From contig CM035227.1 in NCBI GenBank assembly GCA_020226215.1, positions 24,679,866 to 24,743,865 of the forward strand: a DNA stretch of 64,000 bases, given 5' to 3'. Below, in pieces: positions 32,916 through 48,180 of the stretch (position 1 is the first letter of the stretch; every line of letters starts with the position of its first letter). Source of the DNA: Sindora glabra (lineage: Eukaryota > Streptophyta > Magnoliopsida > Fabales > Fabaceae). Below the pieces are notes generated by a model. That model was not told where the DNA came from. It was given only the letters and a program-made list of their open reading frames with translations, and searched no databases. A program made the translations under genes and the position numbers.

Positions 32916-35900
32916 GATATTACTGCTATATTTTAAATGTGTGTGTGTGTATATGTCTGTGTCTAGTATCAAATTAAATATCTTTCCCAAAATCAACAAC
33001 AACGCCACATTAATCCAAAAAAGGGCATTCAAACATTTTAGACTTAATCGAACAAAAGTGGGAAAGTTTAGCTGTCAAAACCCCCCAGACTAGGATGGTT
33101 GGTGCAATTCTTTTAGTGCACCTTTGGGCTTAGTGATACGGCTGGTTGGCTGATTGTGGGTAGCCAAGCTGGCAATCCACTGTGAGATTCACACGTGTTG
33201 GCATTTTAAAAGAGTGGGGCACTTCCTTTCAGCGACTGCGGTGAGTACATATGAGCACGCGCGGAAAGTTTGTTCCTCCTCCGGACGACTGCGCAGGTAG
33301 TGGTGGGGTCCACCACGTACACGTGGACACATGCTGGCGTCTAATTGGATGACAATGGAAGTTTTGGTGGGGACGAATGCCTATCGGCATTGATAATGGA
33401 TATTTTGATTTATTCTGAGGAAATAACAAAGATCTATTCTAGCCAATGCATGATAGTACCACCCACAATGTACTCCTGTGTGTGTAGTGGGCGTACTATA
33501 TCCCTTCACACATGATCCAAACCCACTAACAAGCATGCCAATACAGCGCAATAAGAATAATAAAGAAAACGAGTAACTTTTTTTTTATTTTTTTTTAAAC
33601 ACACATGTTTATACTAAATTCACACGGCAAAAGATACGGAAGAGAATAAAAAAATATTAGCATGCTTCGATGATACACGTCCTTTCTTTTATTTAATAAA
33701 ACCCAAGTAGTGTTACATTTAATTTTGTAAGAAGCAATAGTAATTTGAAAGAATTGTTATGGATAGCAAGGAACGTGCGCCATTCAACCAGCTAGCATAA
33801 AATCGGGCGGCTAGCATCATTCAACGATGATCACGTGAAACCGTAAATATTTGACATTATCTTAAACTCAACAATGTTGGTATGTTTGCAAAACTCTCGA
33901 GTTGATTCTACAGAATCTTCTAACTTCGAATTTGAGTTCTGAAAAGTATATCAAACTACATGAGCGATGTCTGGTAACTTCAAGCCATTTAATTTCACTT
34001 CCGCTGACCAAAAAAAAAACCTCTGGTTCCGCCGTCAACGGGGGATTTGGTGATGAACAATCAAATTACCGCAACAGTCACACATGCACTGCACAACAAG
34101 TGCAATTTTTCGTCAATGAACAACGTTGAAGATCTCTTGGTTCTCTCCTTAAGTAATAGTTCATCGAGTAGCTCCGCAAAACGAGAGTTATGCTGTAACG
34201 ATAAGTGCTTAAAGCCGTCAATGGGGGACATTGTTCCCGACGACATCTCCAAAATCATTGACCAAATGCTCGGGAATGCCTCTTTTTGGAACTGTGCATG
34301 TTACGTCAGAATCCAAATTCATGAATGGCATTTTTTTCTTTTCGCACGCTCTTTCAACAATTTTTTGGTTTCTTAGAAAATTGAGGAGAAGAAAAATGAA
34401 ACGGAATTAATTGGCATGTCCTAGGCATTTTCCACCATGTCAAGTGACACTTACTCGCCTCAATTGAAGTGAACTCCCAGTTTCTTTACTCATTAGATGT
34501 TTATTTATTTATTTATTAATTTTGTGCCCCGAACTATTTTACCACATTTTCTATTTTTTTTGTTTTGTGTCCTAAACTATTTTACCATTTTTCTCGCAGC
34601 TAATCAATTTTCCTGCGATTTTCTCGATAACCAAATTATGATTTTCATTTTTTACAACCGACCATGGAATGATTAATGACGTGAATTAAATGTAGGCTTT
34701 TGGATTAGGAAGTGAGGGAACAACAAGTTCAAGTGGCATAAGAGAAAGGGGCCTAGAGTCGTTTTTGTTTGGAGGGAAATGGTTGTTGAAGGAACTTAAC
34801 GGATAGAGAATCGATGGTTTCATGCAACGTTTCCTGGCTTTCAGAAAGACCAAAACACCATTTCCTCATCATGCACTGTGGGGTTGATACTTAATTTTGA
34901 CAAAATTGTGACCCCAGCTGCAAAATAACCCTCCCAACCCTAATCTTCTGGTTCCATTTATGGCAGCAAATCACAGCCTTCAAAAGAAATGACTATTGGT
35001 AGCACCACAACACAATTTTCAACCGAAGTTGCCACCTTTGTGTAGTTCAATTCAAAAGTTCTGATGTATTTCAGCGCTCTTTCGCAAATTATATCTACCA
35101 TCTTGAAGATATTTCGAAAGAAATAAACAATGCTATACCCTTAGATTTACTAAGTGCTTCGTTTGTTAGAATACCTTCCATTGAGTTTCTACATGTATAT
35201 ATCTTATAATTTTTCTCGCTTTATTTTCAGAAGATATGATTTACATATTCTTTTTAAAATAAAATAGACTTAGAATTAAGTTCACAGATGAAAAATATGA
35301 AGATAAGGATTTAAGATACTGCTAAACGGAAATATCTTATCAATATTCTTGAATGGTGAATCATATATTAAATAGCTAAATTAGAATATTTCATTAATTA
35401 TATGTTAATTTTTTAAAATTTAAATATATTAAAAATTATATTTTTTATTTTTCAAAGTAATAAAAATTATAATTATTCTTTTTTACTAGATGAGGATAAA
35501 GACACCTTTTATAACCTAAATATATAAATATTTCTCGTGAGATTTATACTTACAATTATATAATTCTGTTACCAATACATTTATTGTGTGCATAATGTAT
35601 CAATTTCGGTGGCCTTTACCCATTAATAATAAAAATTCAAATCAGTGAAATAAAGTTTATTATTATGCAGAGAGAAATCCTTTGTTAAATTTTTGGAATA
35701 ATTTTCTTAATCAAACCCCCATTTTAGTATATTGAATACATGTTTTTTTCTTTTTTTTTTGTAAGTTCAGCCTAAGAATATCGTGTTAATTAATATAATA
35801 AATTGAAAAGCCAGAGTTGGAAAGGTTAAGTGGGGCCAGGGCAATTGTAGTTGTAAGAAGGAGATTTCATTAGAGGGGGAGTGTGGTTGAGTTGAGCGTG

Positions 35901-38005
35901 GATTGACTCCACTAAGGATTTTGTGGAGAACCCACTCTCCACTGCACTGTCCGATAGTGACCAGTGTCCTTATTATCCATGATGTCCAGTTCTTTCATGT
36001 GCAATTTAAATTTATTTTATCCTTATTCTTTTCATGGAGTAAATGACTCATTTTTTCCCAGTGTTTTTTTTCTCTTAATTTATATTGTTAGGAGGCTTCA
36101 ACTTATTTGTCATTTTTTTTAATATATATGCAAAAGTTAAATGCCTCTTTGTTATTTGCGGTCTAAGTTTTAGAAATCCATGTTCAATGGATCATTTTTA
36201 CAAACAGCTACCATACATGAAATCCCACTGTTGACTTCTGTTAATGGATATGAAATCTTGCAACAATGAAATCAACAATTCAGCAACTTACACACAGGAA
36301 ATGCTATTGCTCGTGTCTAATATCGTCCATTATCCACTTTTTTTTCCATTTCACTTTTAGCAAAATCGGATATTTATTACATGCATGTATAATCAATATA
36401 AACCTTTCAAACCAGGCATATATGTAGAAAATAACTTTCTATTAGTCCTTTTAAATCATTGATCTCATCATAATTTTGAAAATTAGATCAGTTGAATTAA
36501 TGAATTGATAAGCCAGCTAGTAAGCTTATCTGGTTAGAATTTTTAGACTAAACTTATATGTCAATTGATGGGAATTAATTAAAATTAGTGTGAATTAATC
36601 AAAATCTATTTAAATTAATTAAAATCAATAGATTGGATCGGTTTTTTAATTTTTTAGAAAAAAATTATAATTTTCCAATAATTGATGTATAACACTTTTG
36701 CAATTTCATATAAATTGAATTTAAATTTTTAATTATTTTTATATAAATTATTATTTTATCACTTATATTTTATTATTTTAAATATATATTAATAGTGTAT
36801 ATGTGTAATTAAAATATATTCAATCAATGAATGATCAATAATTGAATCGATGAATTGGTACTCTATTTGATTCAATAACCAATTTGATTTTGAAAATTAT
36901 AGATTTAAAATAATTTTAATGGTCGATATAATGTATATTACACATGAAAAACCTCTTACAATCCTTACCATAAACTATTAGCTTTTCCTTTGATATATAT
37001 AGGGAAAAAGTTAGGAAAAAATTTTCAAGGAAATGAAATAAAATTTATATTAAAATTTTTAATTTTTGAGACATTAAATATAAATTGAAAAAAATGTAAG
37101 AACATCTTTTAAGTTTTCATAAATTGTAGCAAATGATGTTGAAGTTTTGTCCCTGAATAAAAAGTTTAAATCTAAGATGTTGAGTAAATTATTTAATGCT
37201 TTTGATTGCTAATTAATGGTGGAGTTTGGATCCAGAATTCAGTAGAGGCACGAAAAATATAGAACTCATAGATATAAAAAAATTATTATAATTAATATAT
37301 GAATTTAAATTATAATATACGTCAAATAGTAAGTATTATAAAATTTAAAAATATAGTTTCATTACGCTTATATGTCTCCATCATGATTACATATTTAAAA
37401 ATTATTTTATAATTAACTCATTATTAATTATATATATTATGTATATCTTTTCCGTGTATGTAAAGTAAACAATCATCCATCCATATATTTTCTATTCAAC
37501 TACATAATTGATGCTTCACAATTTTTATTAAAAATAATGTTCTTTCATAGATATTGTAACCACAAGTAAAATTAAAAGTCTGTAGTCATTAAGATTTCTT
37601 AAGTTTTATTTGGACACCATGAAAACCACACAAACAAAATTAATCTTCCTAGGTCCCATCAGTTTTGAATATATTTATTTTGTATGTCATTTTAAATAGT
37701 AATATTATATACATAAAGAAATAAAATTCTAAATTTAAATTAATGCTATCATTAAATATAAAATAATAAGATAAATTTATAAAATTTAATTTTGCATCTG
37801 CTACTATCTTTTTAGTATCATAACAAGATGAAGCAGCTAAAGAAAAAAGGGTATAATAAAAAACAATTAGAAATAGCAATGCCTTATTAGTTACGGTGGA
37901 TTAGGGATTCAATATAAAAGTTATATCAATAATTATTTTGTGTTTCAAAAGTTTTAATAGAGATAAAATTTAAAATTTAGTTCAGACACTTTAGATAATA
38001 TATAA
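32916..38005. other. long intergenic stretch, no supported gene
   Basis: Composition is more balanced at about 33000-34400 and 35830-36000. The first block contains several ACGT cores (CACGTACACGTGGACAC near 33315, GATCACGTGAAACC near 33830) and resembles promoter DNA, but no gene follows on either strand. Open frames of 109 and 75 codons at 33902-34376 overlap each other, have no recognisable domain, and are not supported by codon composition or splice context. The rest (34400-38005) is AT-rich and featureless. Confidence 0.4.
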
Positions 38006-38008
38006 AAG

Positions 38009-38519
38009 GAGAAAATGTAAAATAGCTCCTTTAATTTTGGATAGTTAGATTTTGCTCTCTTCAATTTTAAAAATTTAGAAATTACCCAATAAAATTTGAA
38101 AAATTTAGAAATAATACCCATTTTTCACTTAATTGATCATTTTACTGAATTATATAATTTTTAGGCATTTTCTACGCAACAAGCAAAATATTATAAAATA
38201 TGAATTTATTTTATTATTTTTAGATAATAATTTTACATCTTATATACAAATATTTAATTAAATTTATTTATATATAATTTAATTTTTATTAATTATATGG
38301 CATAAAAATTATATAAGAGAAAATAAATAAAAAAATTAATGTACTATAATACTTTAATTATTATTTAAAGATTTTATAAAAAAATGTAATCAATATAATG
38401 ATTAATTAAATGAATGATAGTCATTAATTTTAAATTTTATAAAATTTAAAAAATAATTTTAAAATTTTAAAATTGAAAGAGATCTTAAAATTGAAGGAAA
38501 TAATTTCATTATTTTCCTA
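38009..38519. mobile_element. MITE with long terminal inverted repeats
   Basis: The left arm (GGAGAAAATGTAAAATAGCTC followed by CTTTAATTTTGGAT) and the inverted right arm (GGAAAATAATGAAATTATTTC followed by CTTCAATTTTAAGAT) align over roughly 100 bases, including a shared CTCTTTCAATTTTAAAA-like block. Flanks are TATATA on both sides, so the target duplication could be TA, as in Tc1/mariner-derived elements, but this is not decisive. No coding capacity. Confidence 0.6.
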
Positions 38520-39102
38520 TATATAATAATACAGGAGATTTTAAGATATGGTTATGTTGAAATACACGTGGCTGTATTGTGTTTTAATATGTTTTCATGG
38601 TACTGACAATACGAACTCTAACTGCATTTTCAAGAGCAAAATTGCCACAGTAAAGCAACTCGTCCTTCCGCATGTGTCATCTGGGGAAGTTGAAAAACTC
38701 AAAGCATAATATCTAAAGCAGAAAATTCAAAGTTGATGAAAGTGTCCAGTCAGCATAACTAAGGGGTAAACTTGGTGGAGTATGCATTAATTATTAAGAT
38801 ACGGTGGGCAACATTGAGCGTGAGCTTTGCGAGCAAAGAGCGCAATTACCTTTCTACACATTCCGCAGACAGAAAAGAATTGTGGTTTTAATTAATTTAA
38901 TATTAAGCTGTGGATCGACGCAGGGCGGCCGGGAATCATTTTCGGGCACTTTTCAGGGTAATATAATCTATTCCATCATCATGATGGGATGCAGCCCACC
39001 TTTCCAAATTGGAGCCCTTGAGTCAATGACTTTAATAATTGCACAAGTTAGTCAAACCCATTTCCGCTTTCAATTTCCTCTCAATAGCATATCATCCTGG
39101 AC

Positions 39103-39136
<34 letters not shown>

Positions 39137-42100
39137 CATATTTAATAAATAATTATTTAGTCAACTTTTAACTAGTTTAATTAAAATTAATTAGTTAAGT
39201 TATATAATCATTATAACTATCAGTTAATTGTCAAATAAGGTCAATAATTAAAATTAAAATTTTAAATATATACAATTAAAAATTGAGTTTTATTTATTGT
39301 TATTTTGGATATTTTTTAAATAATTTATTAAAATTAAAATTATATATATAAAAGTCTTTGACATCATCATCAATAATAATAATAATTATTATTATTTTGG
39401 ATGTTAGTATTTTGGAGATTTGGAAGTGTTATTTTGTGCCGTCCCATCTACTTTTCTAGGTTTACAATTGTGCACCCTTCACCGCAAAGGCTTGCAAATA
39501 AGACGAATACTCTTCTAAGTCTTTTTCCTTTTAAATGTATACTAATAATGTTTAAAAAAAATGAAAAATTTTGGAAAATAATTTTTTAAGAAAATATATT
39601 TCTAGAAAATGAATTAGTTTTCTATTATTTAGTGCATTCAGAGAAAATATTTTTTGGTATTTGATACATTAAAAAATTAATTTCTTCTAACAATTTTTTT
39701 TCTAAATATATACAATTGTATGAATATAATTTTGTAATAAACATATACTCATAAAAATTAAAATTTTATATTTACTTATGATGAATATGAAGGTAAAAAT
39801 TTATGATTTCATCAATAAAAAAAATTATCACATCATGAAAATGATTTTAAAGATTTTATTAAAATAATGTTACAATTTTTTATAAATTTCAAAAAATATA
39901 AAATTTTCCTCTTTTATCGAATGATAATAAGACAATCACAATACAGTATTCTAACAAAAAAGTAATTGATAGCAATAATTGCTTAAAATACAAAATAAAA
40001 GATAAGCAAAGTGGACATAAAAATTATGTTAAGGGCAAAGTGTTTCAATATATTATTGCATCTGAATATATTCAAATTATACAAATAAAAATAAAATAAA
40101 TTGTAATTTCCAACACTGTAAGAAAAGTAATAAAAAATAAAAAATTAAAATATTTGTTTGAGTTTTAGGGAATTTTAGGTGGTGGATGCCATGATTTTAA
40201 TAATTTGGATAAATTATGCTTATTTTTTTATAAAGTTTAATTTAACAACATTTACTTTTTTGTATTTTTGAAAATATATACACATCTTACAGGCTGTCCA
40301 AACTACCTTGCTTCCTTTCTGTTATATTATACATTGCTTCCTTCTGTTATATTTTTTGTTTGGATTCAACTTTTTTAAAATATAAAATATATTTTAAAGA
40401 ATAAAATGAGATATTATATTTTTAATAAAAATATTAAATATTCAGAATTAAATAAATAATAATTAATTAAAAATATTTTTTAATTTATATTTATCAATTT
40501 TCCTAATTTTTTTTATTAAGTATGCCTTTTGTGATGAGCGGATGCAGAGAAGAAAAGTGTAAAAATGAAAAAAATGAATTCTTTAGTTTAAAAATGGAAT
40601 TTATTTTTCTAAAACTCTTAATAAAGTTTCATTGATGAAAATTCCATTTTCCTGTTGATCATGTCTCCAAACATGGAAAAGTGGGAAAACAAATTTCTAA
40701 ATTCCACTTTCTCCCCAACCAAACGGAGCTTATGTTTATCAAATCCCCATGCATCGTCAACAGGTTTGTTCGAAAGATCACACTTCCAATTTCATATTAA
40801 AAAATTATGAATTTCAATTCTATGAATAATATTTTTTATTTTTTTTTGGGGTTTTATCCGGTACAGTGTGTTAGGACTAGTAGTACGTACTACTTCATCT
40901 AAATTTTTTATGTGGCAATTAAATTGATATGAAGTTATGGATCATAATATATGTTTTATGGAAATTATGGTATGATTTACGTCATAGCTGTTTTAAATAA
41001 TATTTTATTTATAAGTGATTATATAAGTTCTGTCTATATTTAATATATATAGAAATATTATATTAATATATAATTTTATAATAAATTTGCATAAAATTAT
41101 GAGTTATGTGTATGTATAATTGAAATTATGAATGGTTGGCTTAAAATCATTATTTACGATTATATTAATATGCAATGACAAAATTTTTGCATGTTTATCA
41201 ACTGTATGGAAGTATTTCATTACAATATGATTTTATTTTATGATTTTAACGTAAACTTGTATGAATTATGACGTCTTGTAACTTTTTAAGAAATATTGTA
41301 TGATTTTTGTAATAATTACAAGTGCTAAGTATTTTGAAAAAAATCATGATTTTATCCAAGTTTTGCAACACTAATGTTATTAAATTTATTATAACTTATT
41401 GACAAAATTTTACAAATTTTAATAAAATATTACAAAAATTTTATGATAATGGCAAGTTGCACCATTTATGTAAGGGGTTAGGAATATATTGAAAAATTGC
41501 AAGATTTTAAATGAAATTTGAAACATTAAATAATTTCATTACAATCAAATTTAGTCGCATCTTTTTAATAAATTGTAATAACTTTATCATTAAAAATTAC
41601 AATTACAATTTTTATGGTTAACTTACAATAAATATTACATCTTGCCACCTAAGGTTTATAATATATTATATTGTAATATTTTAACTTTATGTTAAATTCA
41701 ATATTAAATTAAATTATAAAAATAAAAAGTAAAAGAAGAGGGAGGGTGCGTATGCGACCAAGGTGGTACGGCAGAATATCCATATTTTTTTAAAATGCAT
41801 TTTTAAAATGTGAGTGTGATCTTGAATTGATGAGCTATTAAATCTAAATTATAAAGTGCCAAAAAATCTAAATTTTAAAATATTAGAGTAGAGTATACTC
41901 ACTTTTTTGAAGATTTAATTTAATAATGCTCATGCATTCGTAACTTTTAGAAATATATATTTACTTTTCTTATTTTTTTAAAATAAAAGAGGTGAGTATA
42001 TGTTTAAAATTAAAAAAATATAAATATATCTAAAAATTAACATATTTTTTAAAAAAACAAGAGGATTATAAACATAATTATACTGAATTTTAAATAAAAT

Positions 42101-45100
42101 GGGATAATTTATCCTAAAATAAATGTATAATATAAATTTAGTTACGTCATAACCGTCTCATCTCATCTGCACAAATCTACATCTATTTCTTTAATGATCA
42201 ATAACAACTTGTGCACGACTATGATTACAACGTACTTGTCACAATCATGTGAAATACAAGAGGTAAGAGCTTAGATAAAAGTATTTAGATTTGAATCTTT
42301 ATAACAAGTGATAAATATATTTCAATGTAAGGCTAATTCCTAGTAGTACTAATAATAATAATAAAAAAAAAGGTATTACAAAATTTTTACCTGCGCTTCA
42401 TAACTTGAACCATATCAGCAATGCAATAAATATTTAATTATAAATTTGTTCTCTCTAATATATAAATTGCATGCATTTGGGCTCTCTTAAATGTGTCATT
42501 CTATTTCAAATTTTTAAATATATAAAGTGGAACACATCTGGTGCACATCAGACTGAAGAATTAAAATTCTAAATGGCACGAAGAACTTTAATAAGATTCT
42601 AAATTATTAATTATAAAAAAATTAATTAATTATGTGATATTTATAGCCAAATTAAATTGCATTTTTTTTTGTCTTAGATGAATCATTTGATTTGCATGTT
42701 TTTTAATATAACTAAGCTAGTTTTGCTAATTTTTCATTCACACTAGTTATTAACTTGAAGTCCTATTAAAAATTTGTGTGATAGTTTAGAATTTGAAAAA
42801 AAGGTAATGTAACAGAAATTTTTTTAAGAGATTATATATTTTTATCATTAAATTATATTTAATATATTAAAATTTATATTTTTAATTTTAATTTATTTAT
42901 TTTGAGATTTGGACAAATATAATTTAATAGTGAAATACTTAATTTCTTTAGAAATTTAGCTCTTTTAAAAAAAAGGGATATTAGTTCCAATCTAACCTGA
43001 TCCTATTTATATATTAAAAAATTGAAATGAAATATTTTAATTAAAAGAAACTAAATACAATTAACTTGTAATGGATAAGTATCACATTCGTGCTATCTTT
43101 CCGTCACAACCTCCTCTTCATATTTATTAAAAAGTAAGGGTAGTGTCATACAGGGTTTAACTTCTCAAGAAATTAGGTAAATTTTTATTATTGAATTACA
43201 TTTAATATATTAATATTTATATTTTTAATTTTAATTTACTTACTTTAAATTTAAAAAATAATATAATAATAAAATATTCAATTTTTTAAAAAGTTAAACA
43301 CTCTATTGCATTACCCTTGGAACAGTTTAAAAATAAAATAAAATATTTAATTTTAAGATTAATAAAATTATGTCATTAGTCCTTTTAATGATTTACAATA
43401 ATATTTGTAAATTGTCTAAAGAGACATTTAAATTTGAGATATAAATAATTAATAAAACTAACTATTAATCTCACAAGATAATTTAATCAAAAGGGTTAAT
43501 TATTAGAGATAAAACTCCACTAAATTTTATTAGTTTTCTTCTCTGCTAATTATAATTAAGGACAAATTCAAACTTGACATTTCCTCCTTAAAAGAAAGAA
43601 AAGACAAATTGAAAGCAACAAAGATTCACAAGCGGGGATTAATATAGGAATAAAAAGATGTTAATCTTTAGGTGATGATTAATACGAGCTATTTTATGAT
43701 ATATTAATAATATTGAATTATTAAATTTTAGTTGACTTATACAATATTACATGTATCAATAAATTTAGATTCTTAAATTTATTGATATACCATAAAATTG
43801 ATATATAAAATTTTTTCCATAATATTTACCCTAATTAGTGGGGGAGATTCGAAGAATATACGAAGGTGTATTTAAACAAAGATATTGACGAATGATGATG
43901 ATTAAGATAGTGTAGATAATTAAAATAATAGGCATTGAACAAAATCTTTTGGGGCATCATTCTAAGTGCCATGACTTCAAATAAAAATTGAGTTTGTGCA
44001 ATGAGCATGCAACTCACAAGCAGGCGTGCTTTGTGGTGCTTGGTGTGCCCACTGCCCACTATTTAATTACCGGTCTCCGCAATATTCTTTTTTTTTTCAT
44101 TTTTCCCTTAAAAAGTGAAAAGTCCAAGACAAAATGGGCCGGACACACGCACATACGTGGACAAACTAGTTGTCTAATTCCCACTTTCGCAGAAGTGGTC
44201 GCACAAATCATTTAGTTAATGTGCAAGTTTTCATGCGAAGTTTAATTTTTAAAAAGTAAGCTTTTTAATTTTTATTAGTATTTAAAATTATTTGATTGAT
44301 ATTAAAAAATTAATTTTTTATATTTTTTATTTAATTATTATTTTTTAATAAATATTATTAAAATAATTAATATATCTTTTACAATTATAATATAAAAATT
44401 CAAAACAAAACTATCAATATATTTCAATTATATCTAATCATTTTTAATCATATTTTTAATATCTGTGTCTATGTAAATTTTCAAAATAGGGTAATTTCTT
44501 ATTATTAATTTGTCAAAAAATAAAATAAATTTATGTAAAAATTAGAATATCTTGCATATATTACTTTAATATAATTAAAATGGATAAAAATCTAGAGGAA
44601 GTAAAAAATTAGTTAAATAATTAATTTTATCAAATCCATATAAAGTAGATAAGAAATATATAAATTTTTATTTTTATAAATTGAATATAAAAATAATAAA
44701 TAATCCAAATAGTAAGTATAGAATAATATACTAGATATATATCGCTAATATATATTTTTTAGAATCAATATTTATTATAATTATATTTATAATATAATAT
44801 TTAAATATTTATCTTATACAATCTCATGTAATATTCATTTTATTTATTATATTTTATATAATTAATAATTATATTTATATTTTTCATTAATAAATTATAT
44901 TTATTATAATTTTCAAATAGTGAGAATAAAATATCAAAATGGTCATTAATTAAATTAAAGAGAGGTATTTTTATATTTCTATTTATAAATAAAATGAAAA
45001 GTTTTTATTATCGAAAAATGTGTGAGTAAGTAATTTTTTATGATTTTTGATAAATAGAACTTTTGGAGATATTCAATTTCCTCTATTTTGCTAGTTAATG

Positions 45101-46270
45101 ACTAACTAAATGATTAAAAAAATTTCTATTATCTAAAAAGTTACACTTCCCATGTTATTTCTATAAACTAAACAACTTTTAAGAAAAAATAACTAAATTA
45201 GTTCTAGAAAGATAAAGGTAGAGATTAACCATAAAAAATATATTAGTTTTGAATAGGCTTTATCTATTAATAGATAAAGTGTTTGAATCCCAAAAATAGA
45301 TTAAAAAACTCAGTCAATGCTCTAATTTGGAAAGTGAGTATCTATCCTACTTAGTAATTCATTATAAAAAAAAAGCTAGAGATTATATTAGATTTTTTAT
45401 AACTTTGTTCCATATTAATTAATTATAATTTTTGAAAAAAATTTGGTGTAACTTCTATTTTTGAAGGAAATATTTATTATAGAATTTAAATATTTATATA
45501 TTTACATGATGTAAAATAAGCTTTTGAAGAAAATCTAATGTAACATTTATATTTTTTGAATATTAATTTGATTGTTTACTCAAAATTTAATTATACTAAC
45601 TAGATTTAAATTATATGAATTAATTTAATAAAAATGAAATATTTTTTATTAACATTAATATATTATTGTATATTCAATTACCTGGCGTTCTGCTTTTAAC
45701 TGATTCAATACGTGAACTTAAATGTGCTAAATATAAATCAATCTTAGGTTTTATCGCGTTACATCCCTAGCAAAAATTAATAGTTTTTTTTTTTAATGAA
45801 AGTTCAACGTAAAATATAAAAGTTTAAATTTGATGTATTATTAATGTGAAATATTTTACACTTTCAACAAATAAAAAAGATACATCATTTAAAAAGATAA
45901 TAAATTAAATTTTTTTATTCATAATAAAAAATTTTAATAATATTTTATTATTAAAACAACAATATATAAGTGAATGATAGTATAAAATTAATTTATATTT
46001 ATAAAAAATTAAATTTAAATTTAAAAATTATAATAATATTATTGTCAAAGCAACAATATATAAGTGGATGATAGTATAGAATTAATTTATATTAATAATA
46101 AATTAAATTTAAATTTAAAAAGTATAATACTTATTTTTTTTATAAAATTTGATAATTTTTTATAAAAAAACTATAAGTGTATAAATTTTATGTGAAATAA
46201 ATATATTAACATATTATCACATAGAATTCATATAATTTTTTTTGAATAAATAAGTGGTTAAATCATTGAT
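38520..46270. other. long AT-rich intergenic stretch
   Basis: No supported gene. A short AAT microsatellite lies at about 39102-39134. A possible element at about 40360-40733 has TTGTTTGGATTC on the left and, inverted, CCGTTTGGTTGG on the right, weakly like the Tourist ends seen elsewhere. More complex sequence at 38570-39060 and 44000-44200 gives short open frames without recognisable domains. Confidence 0.4.
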
Positions 46271-46290
46271 ATATATATAATATATATATA

Positions 46291-46351
46291 TTTAATTATA
46301 TTCAGGATTAGCTTATATATATATATAAGCTAAATCCTGAATATAATTAAA
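46291..46351. repeat. near-perfect hairpin, 25-30-bp arms
   Basis: TTTAATTATATTCAGGAT.AGCTT on the left is mirrored by AAGCTAAATCCTGAATATAATTAAA on the right, with a single-base length difference. Alternating TA extends the stem and forms the loop. It could be the remnant of a very short foldback element. Confidence 0.85.
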
Positions 46352-46921
46352 AATATAAAACTTTCGACATACATCAAACAATTCTTACACTAAGGATTCT
46401 TATTTCGTATAAACTTGTTAAAAAATTAATAAATTGATAATGGCATGCAGAAGCATATCCTATAAATCTCGCTCGTGGGGGCCACTGGCTTTAAGCCCGT
46501 TGCTCCTAAAGACGACCCATTAGTTCAGTTTTAAATTTTAAATGTGGAGGTTTTGAGTGACATGCCGTCAGATTGTCTTGCACACGTGTTGCTGACACGT
46601 CAGTGCTGGATTATGATGTCAAACACGCAAACTTGATAAGATTTGCCTTCCTCCGACACCAAGTGGCATATTTTCCCCTATTGCTGCATTTACTCACTAC
46701 GAGTAACATCTCTATCATCACTTTTATTTTTCTTTTCTCTGCACTCGTGAGGACGAACCATATCAAATATTATTCAATGAAATGGTGGAATTGTCACACT
46801 ACAATTATTTTATAATAAATAATCCAATGTACATTTAAAATTTAATATTTAAATTAAAAATATAAAAAAAATTAAAAAATAATATTAAATATTAAACCAC
46901 CAATAAAAATATTAAAAATCT
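46352..46921. other. intergenic DNA, nothing supported
   Basis: A more balanced block at 46440-46800 contains CACACGTGTTGCTGACACGT, with two ACGT cores, and an 80-codon open frame without recognisable features. Confidence 0.35.
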
Positions 46922-47453
46922 TGTTGGGAAAATTTTTTGGATAATGATGTAATGATACAAAAGCATAATTTGTGATTAAAGAAGAATAAAATCAAAAGGA
47001 TGCAAAAATTTAATATGATTCAGTTTTTAATCTACTTTACGTATAAAAATAGAAATAAATCTACTAATTTAAAAGAATTACATAAAAAAAATGATATAAT
47101 TACTTTTAAATTCACATCTCAAATATATATAAAAAAAAAACAATTTATATTATACACACTGTTTACACAAAAAAATCTCGCCAAAATAATATAAAAGCAA
47201 ATCATAGAAATTCAAATAGTCCTCATGAAGGCTACGTATACAAACTCTCTAACGTTGGTTCCTTCGACGAAGTATTTTTATTCAAATATAATATAATGTA
47301 TTTATAAGTTTTAAAGATTTGCTTGACAAGAATAAAATCCTAAATCAAAATAAAAAAATAATCAATAAAAATTCTAATCTAAATAAGAAAATTATTCATA
47401 AAAATAAATAATTACAAATTAATAATTATTAAAATCTGTATCAAATCCTAACA
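46922..47453. mobile_element. solo LTR, family 1 copy B (532 bp)
   Basis: Begins TGTTGGGAAAATTTT and ends CAAATCCTAACA, matching the ends of the element at 31145. Shared internal blocks include AATTTAATATGATTCAGTT, ATAATATAATGTATTTAT and TTTGCTTGACAAGAATAAA. It is flanked by AATCT and AATCA, a 5-bp target duplication with one change. No coding sequence adjoins it. Confidence 0.75.
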
Positions 47454-48180
47454 AATCATTCATGCTTTGTATTTTGTTTTATAAAATTTTGAGTTTGAAT
47501 CTATTTAATACTATTTTTAAATATTCTTGTAAAATTTTAATAAATGCTTTGATGAGAGTTTTTGAAGCAAAAGATACTTATTAAAAATTACAAACAATTT
47601 CTATCAAATAATGGCGTTATTTTTTAAAAAAAAATTCGCACTTTTATTTATTCCTTTACACAAACGGAGATAGGATTAGAGTTCTAAACTTACTCATATA
47701 AAGAAATGTGTGCTTTTTCTATTTAAAAGTGAATGTAAAAGTAGTATATTTATTATTAAAACACGAACATTTTCTTTGTGGTTTTTAGATTTTCATGATA
47801 TAATTTTGAAAAATTTATATTTCAACCCATCCAAAAATTTATCACCACCTTCCCTGGTGTAAGCAAAAGCAAAGTTGGCTTTGGATGGGTGAAACGAAGT
47901 GGTGGATATTGCGAAGCAGATAAGGTTCGGAGAACTAGCAGAGGTCTCCTCGGACAGCAGATAAACACACAATGTTTGGTCCGCTCTTTTCTTCGCTTTT
48001 CCTCAATATACTAATCTTAAAGTTACCCAGACCAACGACAAATTAAGACATGGACCAACGCATTTTTCCATTGGATTTCTCTGGATTTAATTGAGCTCTT
48101 TTCCTTTTTTTCCCCCCTCCGTATTAAAATTTGTTATGAAAAATATAATTATAAATTATTAATATAATAAATATAAATTG
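47454..48180. other. intergenic DNA, nothing supported
   Basis: A more balanced block at about 47850-48060 has no open frame of note. The rest is AT-rich. Confidence 0.4.

Noticed and set aside
33902..34376. Possible small gene of 75-109 codons
   Set aside because: Two overlapping frames with a Ser run, no recognised domain, no splice context and no conserved partner visible.
40360..40733. A third Tourist-type MITE
   Set aside because: Only the right end is convincing. The left end matches over about seven bases and no TTA/TAA duplication is clear.
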